64,000 bases of DNA, taken from the NCBI RefSeq assembly GCF_000940805.1, contig NZ_CP007142.1:472593-536592 (forward strand), in the 5' to 3' direction. Position numbers and translations under genes: made by a program. This document shows positions 9,357-17,772 of the stretch, one piece after another; positions within the stretch are counted from its first letter, which is position 1, and every line of letters begins with the position of its first letter. The DNA comes from Gynuella sunshinyii YC6258. GTDB taxonomy: Bacteria; Pseudomonadota; Gammaproteobacteria; Pseudomonadales; Natronospirillaceae. The notes beneath the pieces are model-generated. The model was not told where the DNA came from, made no database searches, and was given only the letters and a program-made list of their open reading frames with translations.

Positions 9357-10106
9357 CTAATCATAATCAGCATAAACGACATATATTCCAGTATCAGATG
9401 AATTAAAAGATTCCACCGAAAGGTAATACGTACCGGCATACAAATATTCGACAATGGAAAAATTCTTGTCTCTACCGTTATCATCTGCGTAGTTAATGAT
9501 GTCACCATCACTGGCCATCAGGTATCCGTAGGTATCAAGATCGCCATCGGTATAAAAATGATAGTAACCACTCTTATCAATCCGGATCTCAAATACATCC
9601 ACATCTGTCGGGTAATCAATTTCGGCAGCAATAGCATGGGAAAAAGGAAGCAGGGTAGCGTCATCTATTGAATTACCGATATCATCCCAGAAAGTATCTT
9701 CATCGCTGTCTATGTTGATAACATAGTTTCCATGTTCACCATTTATCGAAAGATAATAAGTTCCCGCGCGGAGATAGCTGATAAAACTGAAATTGTAGCC
9801 ATTATCATAATGACCGGAATCCGACGCGATTACCTCACCATTGGACGACAGTAATTGGCCAGTAATATTCAGTTTACTGCTTGACCAGAAGTGATAGTAA
9901 CCTTGATTGACGACCACCAACCTGAAAACATCCTTATCCCATTCGTCTTCAAATGAACCTGAATAACGGACGTTACCATGTGACATGTCAAGATATGTGG
10001 CAGAGTGTATGGAATCACCTTCATGATCATCAGCAATTTCAATATAACAACCCTGCAAACCAAACAACACGACCACAACCAATAGGCTTCTGACAATCGT
10101 TAACAT
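9357..10106 (-). CDS. Lipoprotein with two PPC-like domains
   Basis: A 249-aa predicted lipoprotein. The N-terminus carries a hydrophobic stretch and the lipobox LFGLQGC, so it is likely anchored at the envelope by the Cys. ATG 10106 is preferred because CAGGGA lies seven bases upstream; the frame continues to 10133. The mature part holds two similar halves. Each ends in a strand pair of the type YLRAGTYYLSINGEHGNYVI or YLYAGTYYLSVESF, and each has a DVDVFEIRI- or DKDVFRLVV-like strand, the pattern of bacterial pre-peptidase C-terminal (PPC) beta-sandwich domains. No enzyme domain is present, so a binding or matrix role is possible. It converges with the secreted BPSL0067-like gene. Confidence 0.72.
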   Translation of the reverse strand: MLTIVRSLLVVVVLFGLQGCYIEIADDHEGDSIHSATYLDMSHGNVRYSGSFEDEWDKDVFRLVVVNQGYYHFWSSSKLNITGQLLSSNGEVIASDSGHYDNGYNFSFISYLRAGTYYLSINGEHGNYVINIDSDEDTFWDDIGNSIDDATLLPFSHAIAAEIDYPTDVDVFEIRIDKSGYYHFYTDGDLDTYGYLMASDGDIINYADDNGRDKNFSIVEYLYAGTYYLSVESFNSSDTGIYVVYADYD

Positions 10107-10182
10107 GCTGTATTCCCTGAGTTTTTTTAACACTTGTATTCACGCTGTTACCAAAAAAACCTGGAATAGCAGTGAAAACCGG

Positions 10183-11208
10183 TTACTCAAGTCTATGAGC
10201 ACGTTCCTTAATTTCCACAAAACGATAGAAATCATTATTACTGCCACTCAGAATGCACACGACGGTTTTACCACGAATTTCGTCTCTAACCTTTTCCAGT
10301 GCAGCGATACTCAGTGATCCGGCAAGCTCCGCCACAATCGCCTGTTCCTGATAAAGTTCAATCAATGCTTTACAGGCTTCACTCTCATGAACAGTCATGA
10401 TGTGATCGAGATTTTGTTGACAGATTCTAAACCCTAACTCACCGGCTTTCAGGGTTGCCGCACCATCGACAAACGGGTCAATATCATTCAACTGAAGATT
10501 ATGGCCGGCTTTCAGTGAGGCATTCATGGCGGCGGCATTTTCCGGTTCCACACCCACGACTCTGGTATGAGGGGAAGAGGCTTTGAAAACCGTCAGCAGA
10601 CCGGACACAAGTCCACCCCCACCAATTGGAGAAAACAGATAGTCAATCGAGCTTCGACTGTCTTCCAGTATCTCCAACGCCATTGTTCCCTGACCACTGA
10701 TCACATCAAAATCATCAAAAGGGTGTATAAACATGGCATGGTTTTGTTGTTGAAAGCGTATCGCCTGTTGATAAGATTCGTCAAAGTTTTCGCCCACCAA
10801 TACCACCCGAACCCACTCGCCACCATGTTTTCTGACTTGGGAGACTTTTTGCGCCGGAGTGTTCCGCGGCATATATATCGTTGCTGGAATCTTAAGGTGA
10901 GAACAACTGTAAGCCACGCCCTGAGAATGATTTCCGGCACTGGCACAAACAACTCCGTTAGCCCGCTGTTCACGGGTCAGTTGAATCATTTTGTTGAGCG
11001 CACCACGCAGTTTGAATGATCGTATCACCTGTTGGTCCTCACGCTTCAAGAGGATGTCTGCCTGATATTTCCGGCTCAGGTATTCACTGCGCTGCAGTGG
11101 TGTGTGACTAACCACATGATGAATCCGGTCTGCGGCCTGGAGGACGTCGGTTAATGTGGGTAAAAGGGTTTCACTCTCCGATAAGGATTCTGACGTTGTT
11201 ATGCTCAT
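10183..11208 (-). CDS. ilvA: Threonine ammonia-lyase without regulatory domain
   Basis: PLP enzyme deaminating threonine to 2-oxobutyrate, the first step of isoleucine synthesis. The 341-aa protein has the PLP lysine in SFKLRGALNKM (about residue 66), the substrate loop SAGNHSQGVAYS, the phosphate-binding GGGGLVSG and the C-terminal LSGSNNDFYRFVEIKERA. Biosynthetic IlvA proteins continue after this point into an ACT-like allosteric domain; here the protein stops five residues later, so isoleucine feedback through that domain should be absent. A catabolic TdcB-like or serine-deaminating role is possible from length alone. The Ile-rich leader peptide and terminator just upstream favour isoleucine synthesis, with control moved to transcription. 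Confidence 0.9.
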   Translation of the reverse strand: MSITTSESLSESETLLPTLTDVLQAADRIHHVVSHTPLQRSEYLSRKYQADILLKREDQQVIRSFKLRGALNKMIQLTREQRANGVVCASAGNHSQGVAYSCSHLKIPATIYMPRNTPAQKVSQVRKHGGEWVRVVLVGENFDESYQQAIRFQQQNHAMFIHPFDDFDVISGQGTMALEILEDSRSSIDYLFSPIGGGGLVSGLLTVFKASSPHTRVVGVEPENAAAMNASLKAGHNLQLNDIDPFVDGAATLKAGELGFRICQQNLDHIMTVHESEACKALIELYQEQAIVAELAGSLSIAALEKVRDEIRGKTVVCILSGSNNDFYRFVEIKERAHRLE

Positions 11209-11230
11209 AAGGCGATCTCACAAAAAAAGA

Positions 11231-11268
11231 CCAAAAAAAAAACCCGCCATCTGGCGGGTTCTTTTTTT
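11231..11268 (-). terminator. Rho-independent terminator in the ilvA leader (attenuator)
   Basis: Minus-strand AACCCGCC (11260-11253) and GGCGGGTT (11248-11241) form an 8-bp stem followed by a run of ten T. It ends 23 bases before the ilvA ATG. An A-run on the other side also makes it a usable terminator on the plus strand. The 5' arm CCCGCC can pair instead with GGTGGG (11291-11286), at the end of the leader-peptide frame, giving an antiterminator. Confidence 0.85.
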
Positions 11269-11281
11269 CGTTAAAAACAGG

Positions 11282-11350
11282 CTAGCCCACCGAAAGCCTC
11301 TCAGTGATGGACATAATCATAATAATCTGTGCTGTTTTTAATGAGGTCAT
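11282..11350 (-). CDS. Putative ilvA leader peptide (22 aa)
   Basis: ATG at 11350, 22 codons, TAG at 11282-11284. The middle reads QIIMIMSIT, with four isoleucine codons (positions 9, 10, 12, 15) within seven codons, and Leu and Val follow. The last sense codons contain GGTGGG, complementary to the 5' arm of the terminator. A ribosome stalled at the Ile codons would leave this segment free to form an antiterminator, while one reaching the stop codon would cover it. The gap in support is the lack of an obvious Shine-Dalgarno. Codons 4-7 also carry TTAAAAACAG, which can pair with CTGTTTTTAA at 11271-11280. Confidence 0.65.
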   Translation of the reverse strand: MTSLKTAQIIMIMSITERLSVG

Positions 11351-11389
11351 ATAGGTTGGCTGAAAATAAAATATCACGAATTTGCCGAA

Positions 11390-11418
11390 ATCATTGAGCA
11401 ACTCAGTAATAATGTCAA
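11390..11418 (-). promoter_or_regulatory. Candidate sigma-70 promoter for ilvA
   Basis: A perfect -35 TTGACA (11418-11413) and a -10 AATGAT (11395-11390) are spaced by 17 bases. Transcription would begin near 11383, about 33 bases before the leader-peptide ATG. It sits just after the nagB stop, so ilvA would have its own transcript. Confidence 0.6.
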
Positions 11419-11422
11419 GCGC

Positions 11423-12205
11423 TCATTTTGCTTCAAATTTTTGCGCTTCCTGTTCCACCCGCTGATAAAACTGTGTATTTTCCAGCTGTCCGGCCGCCGC
11501 AGTATCGAGCACAATAGTGGCTTTCGGATGAAACTGTAATATGGATGCAGGGCAGGATGCACTCACCGGTCCTTCGATCATTGCCTTCACTGCAGCCGCT
11601 TTATGTTCACCGGTGGCCAATAACATAATCTGGCGCGACTCCATGATCGTTTCGATGCCCATGGTAATCGCCAGTTCCGGCTGAAATTCGTCCGCACGAA
11701 AAAACCGGGCATTATCTTCTACCGTTTGCATGGTAAGCGTTTTGATACGGGTTCTGGAACGGAGACTGGAACTGGGCTCATTGAAACCAATATGACCATT
11801 GGCGCCAATACCCAGCAATTGAAAATCAATTCCATGATGGTCACGAATAGCCTGCTCGTATTGAGCACACATGTCTTCTGGATCCAACGCCAGGCCATCG
11901 GGAACATGTGTATTTTCGATACGAATATCCACCCGCTCAAACAGGTGTTTCTGCATGAAACTGCGATAACTCTGATCGTGATCGGGTGCCAGCCCAACAT
12001 ATTCATCGAGGTTAAAGCTAACGCATTGGGACAACGAAACATCACCTGCAGCCACAGCTTCCACCAACTTGTCATACAGTTTCATGGGAGATGACCCTGT
12101 GGCCAATCCCAGTACAGAATCAGGCTTGGTCTGGATCTGACGAATGATCAGTTGGGCACCATAAGCGGCGACATCATCACTATTATTTAATATTACTATA
12201 CGCAT
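11423..12205 (-). CDS. nagB: Glucosamine-6-phosphate deaminase
   Basis: Converts glucosamine-6-phosphate to fructose-6-phosphate and ammonia, the last step of GlcNAc catabolism. The 260-aa protein carries the family motifs LATGSSPMKLYDKL, VSFNLDEYVGL (general base Asp), LGIGANGHIGFNEPSSS and SRTRIKTLT. GANGHIGFNEP has Asn where E. coli NagB has Asp, as in shorter Bacillus-type enzymes, which lack the allosteric control of the E. coli enzyme. Its ATG lies inside the end of nagA (10-base overlap), indicating translational coupling in the GlcNAc operon. Confidence 0.95.
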   Translation of the reverse strand: MRIVILNNSDDVAAYGAQLIIRQIQTKPDSVLGLATGSSPMKLYDKLVEAVAAGDVSLSQCVSFNLDEYVGLAPDHDQSYRSFMQKHLFERVDIRIENTHVPDGLALDPEDMCAQYEQAIRDHHGIDFQLLGIGANGHIGFNEPSSSLRSRTRIKTLTMQTVEDNARFFRADEFQPELAITMGIETIMESRQIMLLATGEHKAAAVKAMIEGPVSASCPASILQFHPKATIVLDTAAAGQLENTQFYQRVEQEAQKFEAK

Positions 12206-13356
12206 ACTGCTTCTCCGGTACGGTGCTCCAGCAATTTTCCGTCTATCCAGGAATGGAGTACCGATTGCTTTTCGATATGTATCAAATTTGCGATATAGCC
12301 AGTCTTGATCCGGCCTAATACATGACCCAGTGAGACTGCTTCTGCGGGATACACGGATGCCATTCGCAGAGCTTCTTCCAGTTCCATATTGAGGTTTTCA
12401 ACGAGGTAATGGACGGCATCAATTAAAGTAATCGCAGAACCAGCCAGCGTACCCTGCTGATTGACCAGTACGCCGCATTTTTCTTGTATTAATTGTCCGT
12501 TCAGCATGAACTGTTTTTTATCAGTACCGATTGTGCTCATGGCGTCTGATACCAGCAGCAGTTTTCCTTTTGGTTTACACCGCAGGGCCACTTCAATACT
12601 GTTTTTATGAACATGGAAACCATCAGCGATAATTCCCGCCCAGCACTGATCGGCGGCCAACGCTGTGCCAAGCATGCCCGGCTCACGCGCACTTTGCTGT
12701 GACATCGCATTGTACAAGTGAGTAAAACCAGTCAGACCAGCCTTTATGGCAGCCTGAACCTGTTGATAGTTGGCCTCACTGTGACCTCCCCAGACGTGGT
12801 ATCCTATTTGCCGAAGATTATGGATAAATTCCATATCAACCTGTTCCGGCGCCAGTGTCATCAGGTGAACAGCCGGCCCGGCGGTCGCCAGAATCTCCAG
12901 ATCTTCGGCGGTGGTGCCGCGAATAAAACGGGAGTCATGAATGCCTCTCCGGGCAGCATTAAAAAACGGCCCTTCGATATGAATGCCCAGTATCTGACCA
13001 GGATTCTGTTGATGTGCTTTCTTCACGGCCCGGATACCGTTTTCCACAACCTGAGGGGTATCACTGATCAATGTCGGCAGAATTGAGGTTGTACCAAACT
13101 GCCGGTGAGCATCAGCAATCTGCAATAACGCCTCACTGTCTGTATGCTCGTTAAACAGAAGGCCACCGCCACCATTCACCTGCAGATCAATCAGACCGGC
13201 ACAAATGAAACCTTCACGAAGCACATGATGAGGAATACCGGCAGGTACCTGGCTTACGGGACAGAGCTGTTTAATTTTGCCGGATTCAATGATCACGGCC
13301 TGATCCGCCAGAAATGTTTCACCGGTAAAAATACGCGGCGCAGATACGACATGCAT
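12196..13356 (-). CDS. nagA: N-acetylglucosamine-6-phosphate deacetylase
   Basis: Removes the acetyl group from GlcNAc-6-phosphate, giving substrate for nagB. The 386-aa amidohydrolase shows the metal and substrate signatures LIDLQVNGGGGLLFN, GIHIEGPFFN (metal-binding Glu), GGHSEANYQQVQ and GFTHLYNAMS (metal-binding His), and LLVSDAMSTIG (catalytic Asp). The length is normal. It lies three bases after the GntR-family gene and overlaps nagB by 10 bases. Confidence 0.96.
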   Translation of the reverse strand: MHVVSAPRIFTGETFLADQAVIIESGKIKQLCPVSQVPAGIPHHVLREGFICAGLIDLQVNGGGGLLFNEHTDSEALLQIADAHRQFGTTSILPTLISDTPQVVENGIRAVKKAHQQNPGQILGIHIEGPFFNAARRGIHDSRFIRGTTAEDLEILATAGPAVHLMTLAPEQVDMEFIHNLRQIGYHVWGGHSEANYQQVQAAIKAGLTGFTHLYNAMSQQSAREPGMLGTALAADQCWAGIIADGFHVHKNSIEVALRCKPKGKLLLVSDAMSTIGTDKKQFMLNGQLIQEKCGVLVNQQGTLAGSAITLIDAVHYLVENLNMELEEALRMASVYPAEAVSLGHVLGRIKTGYIANLIHIEKQSVLHSWIDGKLLEHRTGEAVCV

Positions 13357-13359
13357 AGG

Positions 13360-14133
13360 TCAGACTTCCAGTTTTAATTCAGTAACCAGGTCATATAAAT
13401 CACCGCGAAAATAGCAACGGGTAAATTCAACCGGTCGATTGTTGTGATCAAAAGCCTTTCGTTCTATGTAGAGAACGGCATCGCCGGGTGATATTTGCAG
13501 AAAGCTCGCGACCTGGGAGTCGCAGTTCTGGGCAGCAATACTTTGCAGTGCCCGAACCGGCCGGGCCTGGTATCTTTCGAGTGCCTGATATAACGATTCG
13601 TCGATACTGTCGAGACTCTCCATCAACCCTGCCGGCGTGGCAGCCAGCTCAAAAGCAATAGGTACATCGTTGGCGTTTCGTACCCGGGTCAAACGGAATA
13701 TTTTTTCTCCAAAAGACAAATTGAGTGCCAGAGCTTCTTTGGGCGACGGTGCAACATGTTCACGGTTTACCCACAAAGAACTGGGTTTCATACCCCGTGC
13801 ATGCATGTCATCGGTAAAGCTGTTCAGGACTGCCAGGTTTTTCTGAATCGGCGGCGTTTTATTGGCCTTGATGATGGTACCTGCTCCCTGACGCTGCTCC
13901 AGCAGCCCTTGCTGTTCAAGGTTATCGATGGCTTTACGCAGGGTCACTCTGGAAACCCCCAAAGCCGCCGCGAGATCACGCTGCGGCATCAGAAAATCTC
14001 CTTCCTTCAACAATCCTTCAGCAATGGCCAACGTCAATGCCCGGGTCAGTTGTACGTACAAAGAACCGGAATGATTGGGATTGGGCTTTAAGAACTCAAT
14101 CAGTTTGTGCTGGTCTTTGGCCGCCACACTCAT
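13360..14133 (-). CDS. nagR: GntR-family (HutC/UTRA) regulator of GlcNAc use
   Basis: A 257-aa regulator with an N-terminal GntR winged helix (residues about 20-90: LYVQLTRALTLAIAEGLL, PQRDLAAALGVSRVTLRKAI) and a C-terminal UTRA ligand domain (residues about 110-250, ending in TRCYFRGDLYDLVTELKL). UTRA proteins of the NagR/YvoA type sense GlcN-6-P or GlcNAc-6-P. Its position inside the operon (4-base overlap with the kinase, 3 bases to nagA) supports local control of GlcNAc catabolism. The gene symbol is assigned by context. Confidence 0.85.
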   Translation of the reverse strand: MSVAAKDQHKLIEFLKPNPNHSGSLYVQLTRALTLAIAEGLLKEGDFLMPQRDLAAALGVSRVTLRKAIDNLEQQGLLEQRQGAGTIIKANKTPPIQKNLAVLNSFTDDMHARGMKPSSLWVNREHVAPSPKEALALNLSFGEKIFRLTRVRNANDVPIAFELAATPAGLMESLDSIDESLYQALERYQARPVRALQSIAAQNCDSQVASFLQISPGDAVLYIERKAFDHNNRPVEFTRCYFRGDLYDLVTELKLEV

Positions 14134-15011
14134 ATGGTCACCCCCTCGCTGGCCAACAACAGCGCACCACTTAAGGGATCGCCCGCCGTTCCAGTCAGAA
14201 GTTGCTTAAACTCCTCGGTCAAATGACTACTGACAAACTCCGACAACCCTCCCAGCAAGGCAATGGGTTGGTGATTAAACGTGTGCATGGAGGTTAGCAA
14301 CGAACGAATAATCTTCTGCTGTTCCGCCACGATTGTCAGTGCATGCCGGTCCTCCAGTGCAGCGTGCTCCACCACTCGGACGGCCAGTTCGGCCATTTGC
14401 GCCGGTGACGCCTGTTGAAAAGCCTGTACCATGTTCTCCGCCCGATGCTGATAATCCGCAGCCATAGCAAGCGTCATCTCCGTATGAGGAATAATGCCGT
14501 CCAGGGCATCTATGGTCAGCTGATACAGTCGTAAACCCAGCCAGGCACCACTACCGGTATCAGCAAATGGAAATCCCCAACCGCTCCAGGAACGGGTTCG
14601 GCCCTCGACAATGGACCAGCCACTGATACCTGTCCCGATGATCAGAATACTGCCATCGGCACCTGCATGGGCTCCCAGACAGGCAATGTGGGAATCGCTG
14701 ACAAATCGGGCTTTGGCAAACGGATGTTGCCACTGCTGTAGAAAATCGACAGCCGCCGGCATGGCCCCACCGGCCAGCCCGATACCGGCATAAATCCGCG
14801 GCATTGCCTGGCAGTCCAGACCAGCCTGCTCTAAAGCCTGATCAACCGCCTGCATGATAGATTCAAGAGTTCCATAAGGATTGGAGTAAACATTGGCACT
14901 GCCTGCCAATCCGTTACCAATAATGGCCCCGGAGTGGTCTGTCAGGCGCACACGGCAATGCGTGCCGCCGCCATCGATACCCAGGAACAGAGGTTCAAGA
15001 GTTACCGTCAT
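14130..15011 (-). CDS. N-acetylglucosamine kinase, BadF/BcrA ATPase family
   Basis: Predicted sugar kinase of the ASKHA fold: phosphate-1 motif FLGIDGGGTHCRVRL at the N-terminus, adenosine/phosphate-2 region SILIIGTGISGWSI near residue 120, and ALLGGLSEF towards the end. Members of this family next to nagA phosphorylate GlcNAc, which fits here and implies that GlcNAc enters by a non-PTS transporter not present in the window. The frame opens at 15050, but 15011 matches the usual short N-terminus and leaves room for the candidate operator at 15060. Neither start has a clear Shine-Dalgarno. It is the first gene of the kinase-nagR-nagA-nagB operon. Confidence 0.85.
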   Translation of the reverse strand: MTVTLEPLFLGIDGGGTHCRVRLTDHSGAIIGNGLAGSANVYSNPYGTLESIMQAVDQALEQAGLDCQAMPRIYAGIGLAGGAMPAAVDFLQQWQHPFAKARFVSDSHIACLGAHAGADGSILIIGTGISGWSIVEGRTRSWSGWGFPFADTGSGAWLGLRLYQLTIDALDGIIPHTEMTLAMAADYQHRAENMVQAFQQASPAQMAELAVRVVEHAALEDRHALTIVAEQQKIIRSLLTSMHTFNHQPIALLGGLSEFVSSHLTEEFKQLLTGTAGDPLSGALLLASEGVTI

Positions 15012-15059
15012 AGGTGAATACACCACTGAAATTGATTTGCTATGGCTCATTTAGAGACC

Positions 15060-15075
15060 AATATAATACCAATTG
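15060..15075 (-). promoter_or_regulatory. Candidate GntR/NagR site upstream of the GlcNAc operon
   Basis: The minus strand reads CAATTGGTATTATATTGG and on to TCT, with two ATTGGT direct repeats 11 bases apart, directly upstream of the first gene of the operon. A near-identical 16-mer occurs at 45505. The binding protein is inferred to be the operon's own GntR regulator. Confidence 0.3.
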
Positions 15076-15264
15076 AAAACGAATGGGGGATAACGTTTAT
15101 ATGACGGAGTATCAGGAATGACTCTGAAAAATACTCAGTAAAGCCCAGAATCAGGGCATAATTGCAGAGAAAAATTACCTGATCAGCAGAAATTCATATG
15201 CTCAAAAGTATGTGTCCACACTGGTCTTTCGATGTATACCTTTTCTGTGCCAGTTTGATCTTCA

Positions 15265-15288
15265 CGCCTGATCCGGGCGAATCAGGCG
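15265..15288 (-). terminator. Stem-loop after the DUF2218 gene
   Basis: CGCCTGAT (15265-15272) pairs with ATCAGGCG (15281-15288), starting nine bases past the stop of the minus-strand DUF2218 gene. There is no U-tract. Confidence 0.4.
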
Positions 15289-15296
15289 ATGCCCAC

Positions 15297-15584
15297 TTAC
15301 TGATCCACCCAATCCATTTTCTGGATGTTTTCCTTGTGGGCAAAACGGACAAAATGGCTTTCGATGATGTCTTTGGCTTTTTCCAGATCACTTTGCTGCT
15401 GCACCTGAATCTGCACATGCAAGGCATCCGGTTTTGCCTGCAGTGTGACCGGTCCGATCGGCAACTTGCATTCACCGTGCTCTTCATCAAAAGAAACTTC
15501 AATACGATGGGCAAAATGCTTACACAGCTTTTTGATATACAGGCTGGCAGATGGGGTAGGGACCGTTGCGCTTGTGATGAACAT
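15297..15584 (-). CDS. DUF2218 family protein
   Basis: A 95-aa cytosolic protein matching the DUF2218 pattern: an N-terminal SATVPTPSASLYIKKLCKHF, then the central PIGPVTLQAKPDALHVQIQ, and C-terminal SHFVRFAHKENIQKMDW. The start has AAGGAAA at good spacing. Members of this family are often found beside siderophore or iron-uptake genes. A Fur-like box 68 bases upstream (15652-15666) agrees with iron control. Biochemical function is unknown to me. Confidence 0.85.
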   Translation of the reverse strand: MFITSATVPTPSASLYIKKLCKHFAHRIEVSFDEEHGECKLPIGPVTLQAKPDALHVQIQVQQQSDLEKAKDIIESHFVRFAHKENIQKMDWVDQ

Positions 15585-15651
15585 AATCGTTTCCTTATAA
15601 ATAAAATAAACAACACAACAACAATATTGGTCTCACTACCTTCCTTTCAAA

Positions 15652-15666
15652 TGATAATACATATCA
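15652..15666. promoter_or_regulatory. Fur-like box
   Basis: TGATAATACATATCA matches the 7-1-7 Fur inverted repeat TGATAAT-N-ATTATCA at all but two positions and extends outward (AAATGAT/ATCATTT). It lies upstream of the DUF2218 gene and would mediate iron repression. Confidence 0.6.
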
Positions 15667-16073
15667 TTTACGATTATTGGGATGATACGCTTTATCTGCT
15701 CAGCCACTGAACCTTGTTTCCCAGCTTTAACCTCAGCAGCAAAGAAGACAGATCCATCCTGTAATCCCGTCTGTATGCAGGCAAATTGTCTTATTAACTG
15801 TTTTGATAATTTTTATAACGATCTTCTCCCGTACTAAAGAATGAAGTGAAAATTCCAAAGCAGATTGAATTGAAATTTCACTTTTATTAGCTTAGTTGGT
15901 TCTAGTGGATCGTTGAGTATGTATTCCCAGGGAGTTTGCGATAACCTCGAACCGACGTGTACATCCGTTTGTTTTTGATACGTCCTGAATACCCGCGTTC
16001 GATGCCTTCTGTTATCCCACTGCAATATTGCCCCGTTAGACTCGCGCTCTCATAACAACAACAGTGAGTGTTT
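15667..16073. other. Intergenic region, no supported gene
   Basis: About 400 bases between the Fur-like box and the secreted phosphodiesterase gene. One minus-strand frame (16020-15890) reads ITEGIERG and later SVRGYRKLPGNT, faintly like the C-terminus of a transposase, but it is too short and unsupported to call. AGTGAAAATTCCAAAG (15845-15860) has an imperfect inverted partner nearby, GAAATTTCACTTT. Nothing else is visible. Confidence 0.5.
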
Positions 16074-17765
16074 ATGAACCCGTTTTTTAATCGTTATTCT
16101 GTGTCCCTGATATGTGCCCTCGGTGTAGGTCACAGCCAGGCCGCCAGCGGAGAATTCTCGACCCTGACCTACAATGTTGCAGGCTTGCCGCAAATTATCT
16201 CCAGCGCGGAATCAAACCGCCTGGAAGCAACGGAGCAAATCAGCTGCTATGTCAATGCGTTCGACATCGTTAATGTGCAGGAAGATTTTAATTATCATGC
16301 GGCCTTATATGATACCTGCAATGATCACCCTTACCGGTCACCCACCTCCGGTGGTGCAGGCATCGGCAGCGGGTTGAATACCATGAGCCGCTTTTCCTAT
16401 GAAGACTGGGATCGGGTCAGATGGAACGACTGTTCAGGTGTGGATTGTCTGACTCCGAAGGGATTCACTCTGGCCAGAACACAACTTCAGAACGGTGTGT
16501 TTGTCGATATCTATAACCTTCATACCCAGGCCCAGACCGAACCCAATGATCTTGCCGCCCGTCGTGCCAACCTGTTGCAGCTGGTCAGTTATATTGAGCT
16601 TCATTCTGCCGGCAATGCGGTGATTATCATGGGTGATACCAATACCCGTTACACTCGCAGCGGCGACAATATCCGGGAACTTCTGAACCGTGGTTTCAGT
16701 GATGCCTGGCTACAGCTGGTACATACTGATGATATTCCTGCCTCCGGTACAGATGCCCTGGTGTGTAATCCAGCGGTCACCGATGCCAACTGTGAAATCG
16801 TCGATAAGGTCCTTTATCGGGATAACGGTTATCTGCAGTTGCAGCCTTATGCGTATGGAGTTCGGGAAGATGCCCTGACCAATAACGGCCTGGAGCTGTC
16901 TGACCACCGCCCGGTTGAAGCTGGGTGGACCTACAAAACCAACGATCAATGGCGCTTCAGTGAACGCATCGGCGGCGCATATGGAATGGAATTCAATGAC
17001 TATGCCTTGTTACCACAGCAACCTGTTGTCCGGAAAATCACCCTGCGGGCCGGGCGCCGGCTCGACCAGATTCAAACCAGTCTGGCATCCGGTTACGTCA
17101 TGACCCACGGCGGCGAGGGTGGCACTGCATCCGATCTGACGCTTGCAAATGGCGAGTATCTGAAGTCGGCCACGTTCTGTGTCGGTCAGTACAGTAACCA
17201 TAGCCGTGTTTTTTATGCCAGCCTGAGCAGCAGCCAGAACCGCACCCTCAGCGCCGGTTCCCATACCGATGACTGTACTACATTCACGGCCCCGGAAGGC
17301 TGGAATATTGTTGGCTTTCATGGCCGCAGCGGTGATGAAATCGACAAGCTCGGTGTTATCTACGCACCGCTCAGGTCTTCATCAGCGAAGGTCAGTTTTC
17401 AGACCCTGGTCAACGCGGCTTCCGGTCAGTGTCTCGATGTCACCAACGGCAATATGTCGGAAGGTAATAACGTTGGACTGTGGTACTGCTCCGGGGAAGC
17501 CTGGCAACAATGGAACTATGATCCCCACAGTGGCCTGATCCGCAGTCTTCAGAATACTGAATATTGTCTTGATAATTCCGGGTCGTTCGCCGATGGTACC
17601 AACCTGACGATTGCCACATGCCGGGGCAACGCCAATCAGCAATTTGATGTCAGTAGCTCTGGCGCAATTTCCATGCGTACCATGCCTGGGCTCGTCATCG
17701 AAGCGAATGGCAGCCAGGCCACCATGAGAACATTAACCAACAGCAACCAACAGTCCTGGCAATGA
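16074..17765 (+). CDS. Secreted sphingomyelinase-like phosphodiesterase with lectin domains
   Basis: A 563-aa exported protein with three parts. After a signal peptide (cleavage near HSQAAS) residues about 25-285 form an endonuclease/exonuclease/phosphatase fold, with TLTYNVAGLPQ, the metal Glu in NVQEDFNYH, NLHTQAQ, MGDTNTRYT and the catalytic His in LSDHRPVEAGW. This arrangement is typical of neutral sphingomyelinase C-like enzymes. Residues about 295-440 resemble a jacalin-type lectin (GGAYGMEFNDY, VVRKITLRAG, HGRSGDEIDKLGVIY). Residues about 450-560 form a ricin-B beta-trefoil with AASGQCLDVTNG, QQWNY and QQF repeats. GTG 16068 is also possible; ATG 16074 is preferred. Substrate could be sphingomyelin, another phosphodiester lipid or DNA. 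A role on host or prey membranes is inferred. Confidence 0.82.
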   Translation: MNPFFNRYSVSLICALGVGHSQAASGEFSTLTYNVAGLPQIISSAESNRLEATEQISCYVNAFDIVNVQEDFNYHAALYDTCNDHPYRSPTSGGAGIGSGLNTMSRFSYEDWDRVRWNDCSGVDCLTPKGFTLARTQLQNGVFVDIYNLHTQAQTEPNDLAARRANLLQLVSYIELHSAGNAVIIMGDTNTRYTRSGDNIRELLNRGFSDAWLQLVHTDDIPASGTDALVCNPAVTDANCEIVDKVLYRDNGYLQLQPYAYGVREDALTNNGLELSDHRPVEAGWTYKTNDQWRFSERIGGAYGMEFNDYALLPQQPVVRKITLRAGRRLDQIQTSLASGYVMTHGGEGGTASDLTLANGEYLKSATFCVGQYSNHSRVFYASLSSSQNRTLSAGSHTDDCTTFTAPEGWNIVGFHGRSGDEIDKLGVIYAPLRSSSAKVSFQTLVNAASGQCLDVTNGNMSEGNNVGLWYCSGEAWQQWNYDPHSGLIRSLQNTEYCLDNSGSFADGTNLTIATCRGNANQQFDVSSSGAISMRTMPGLVIEANGSQATMRTLTNSNQQSWQ

Positions 17766-17772
17766 AATCTGA

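Noticed and set aside
15834-16025. Short minus-strand frames that faintly resemble a transposase C-terminus
   Set aside because: Only about 40 residues with weak similarity by eye, no terminal inverted repeats and no remaining catalytic residues.
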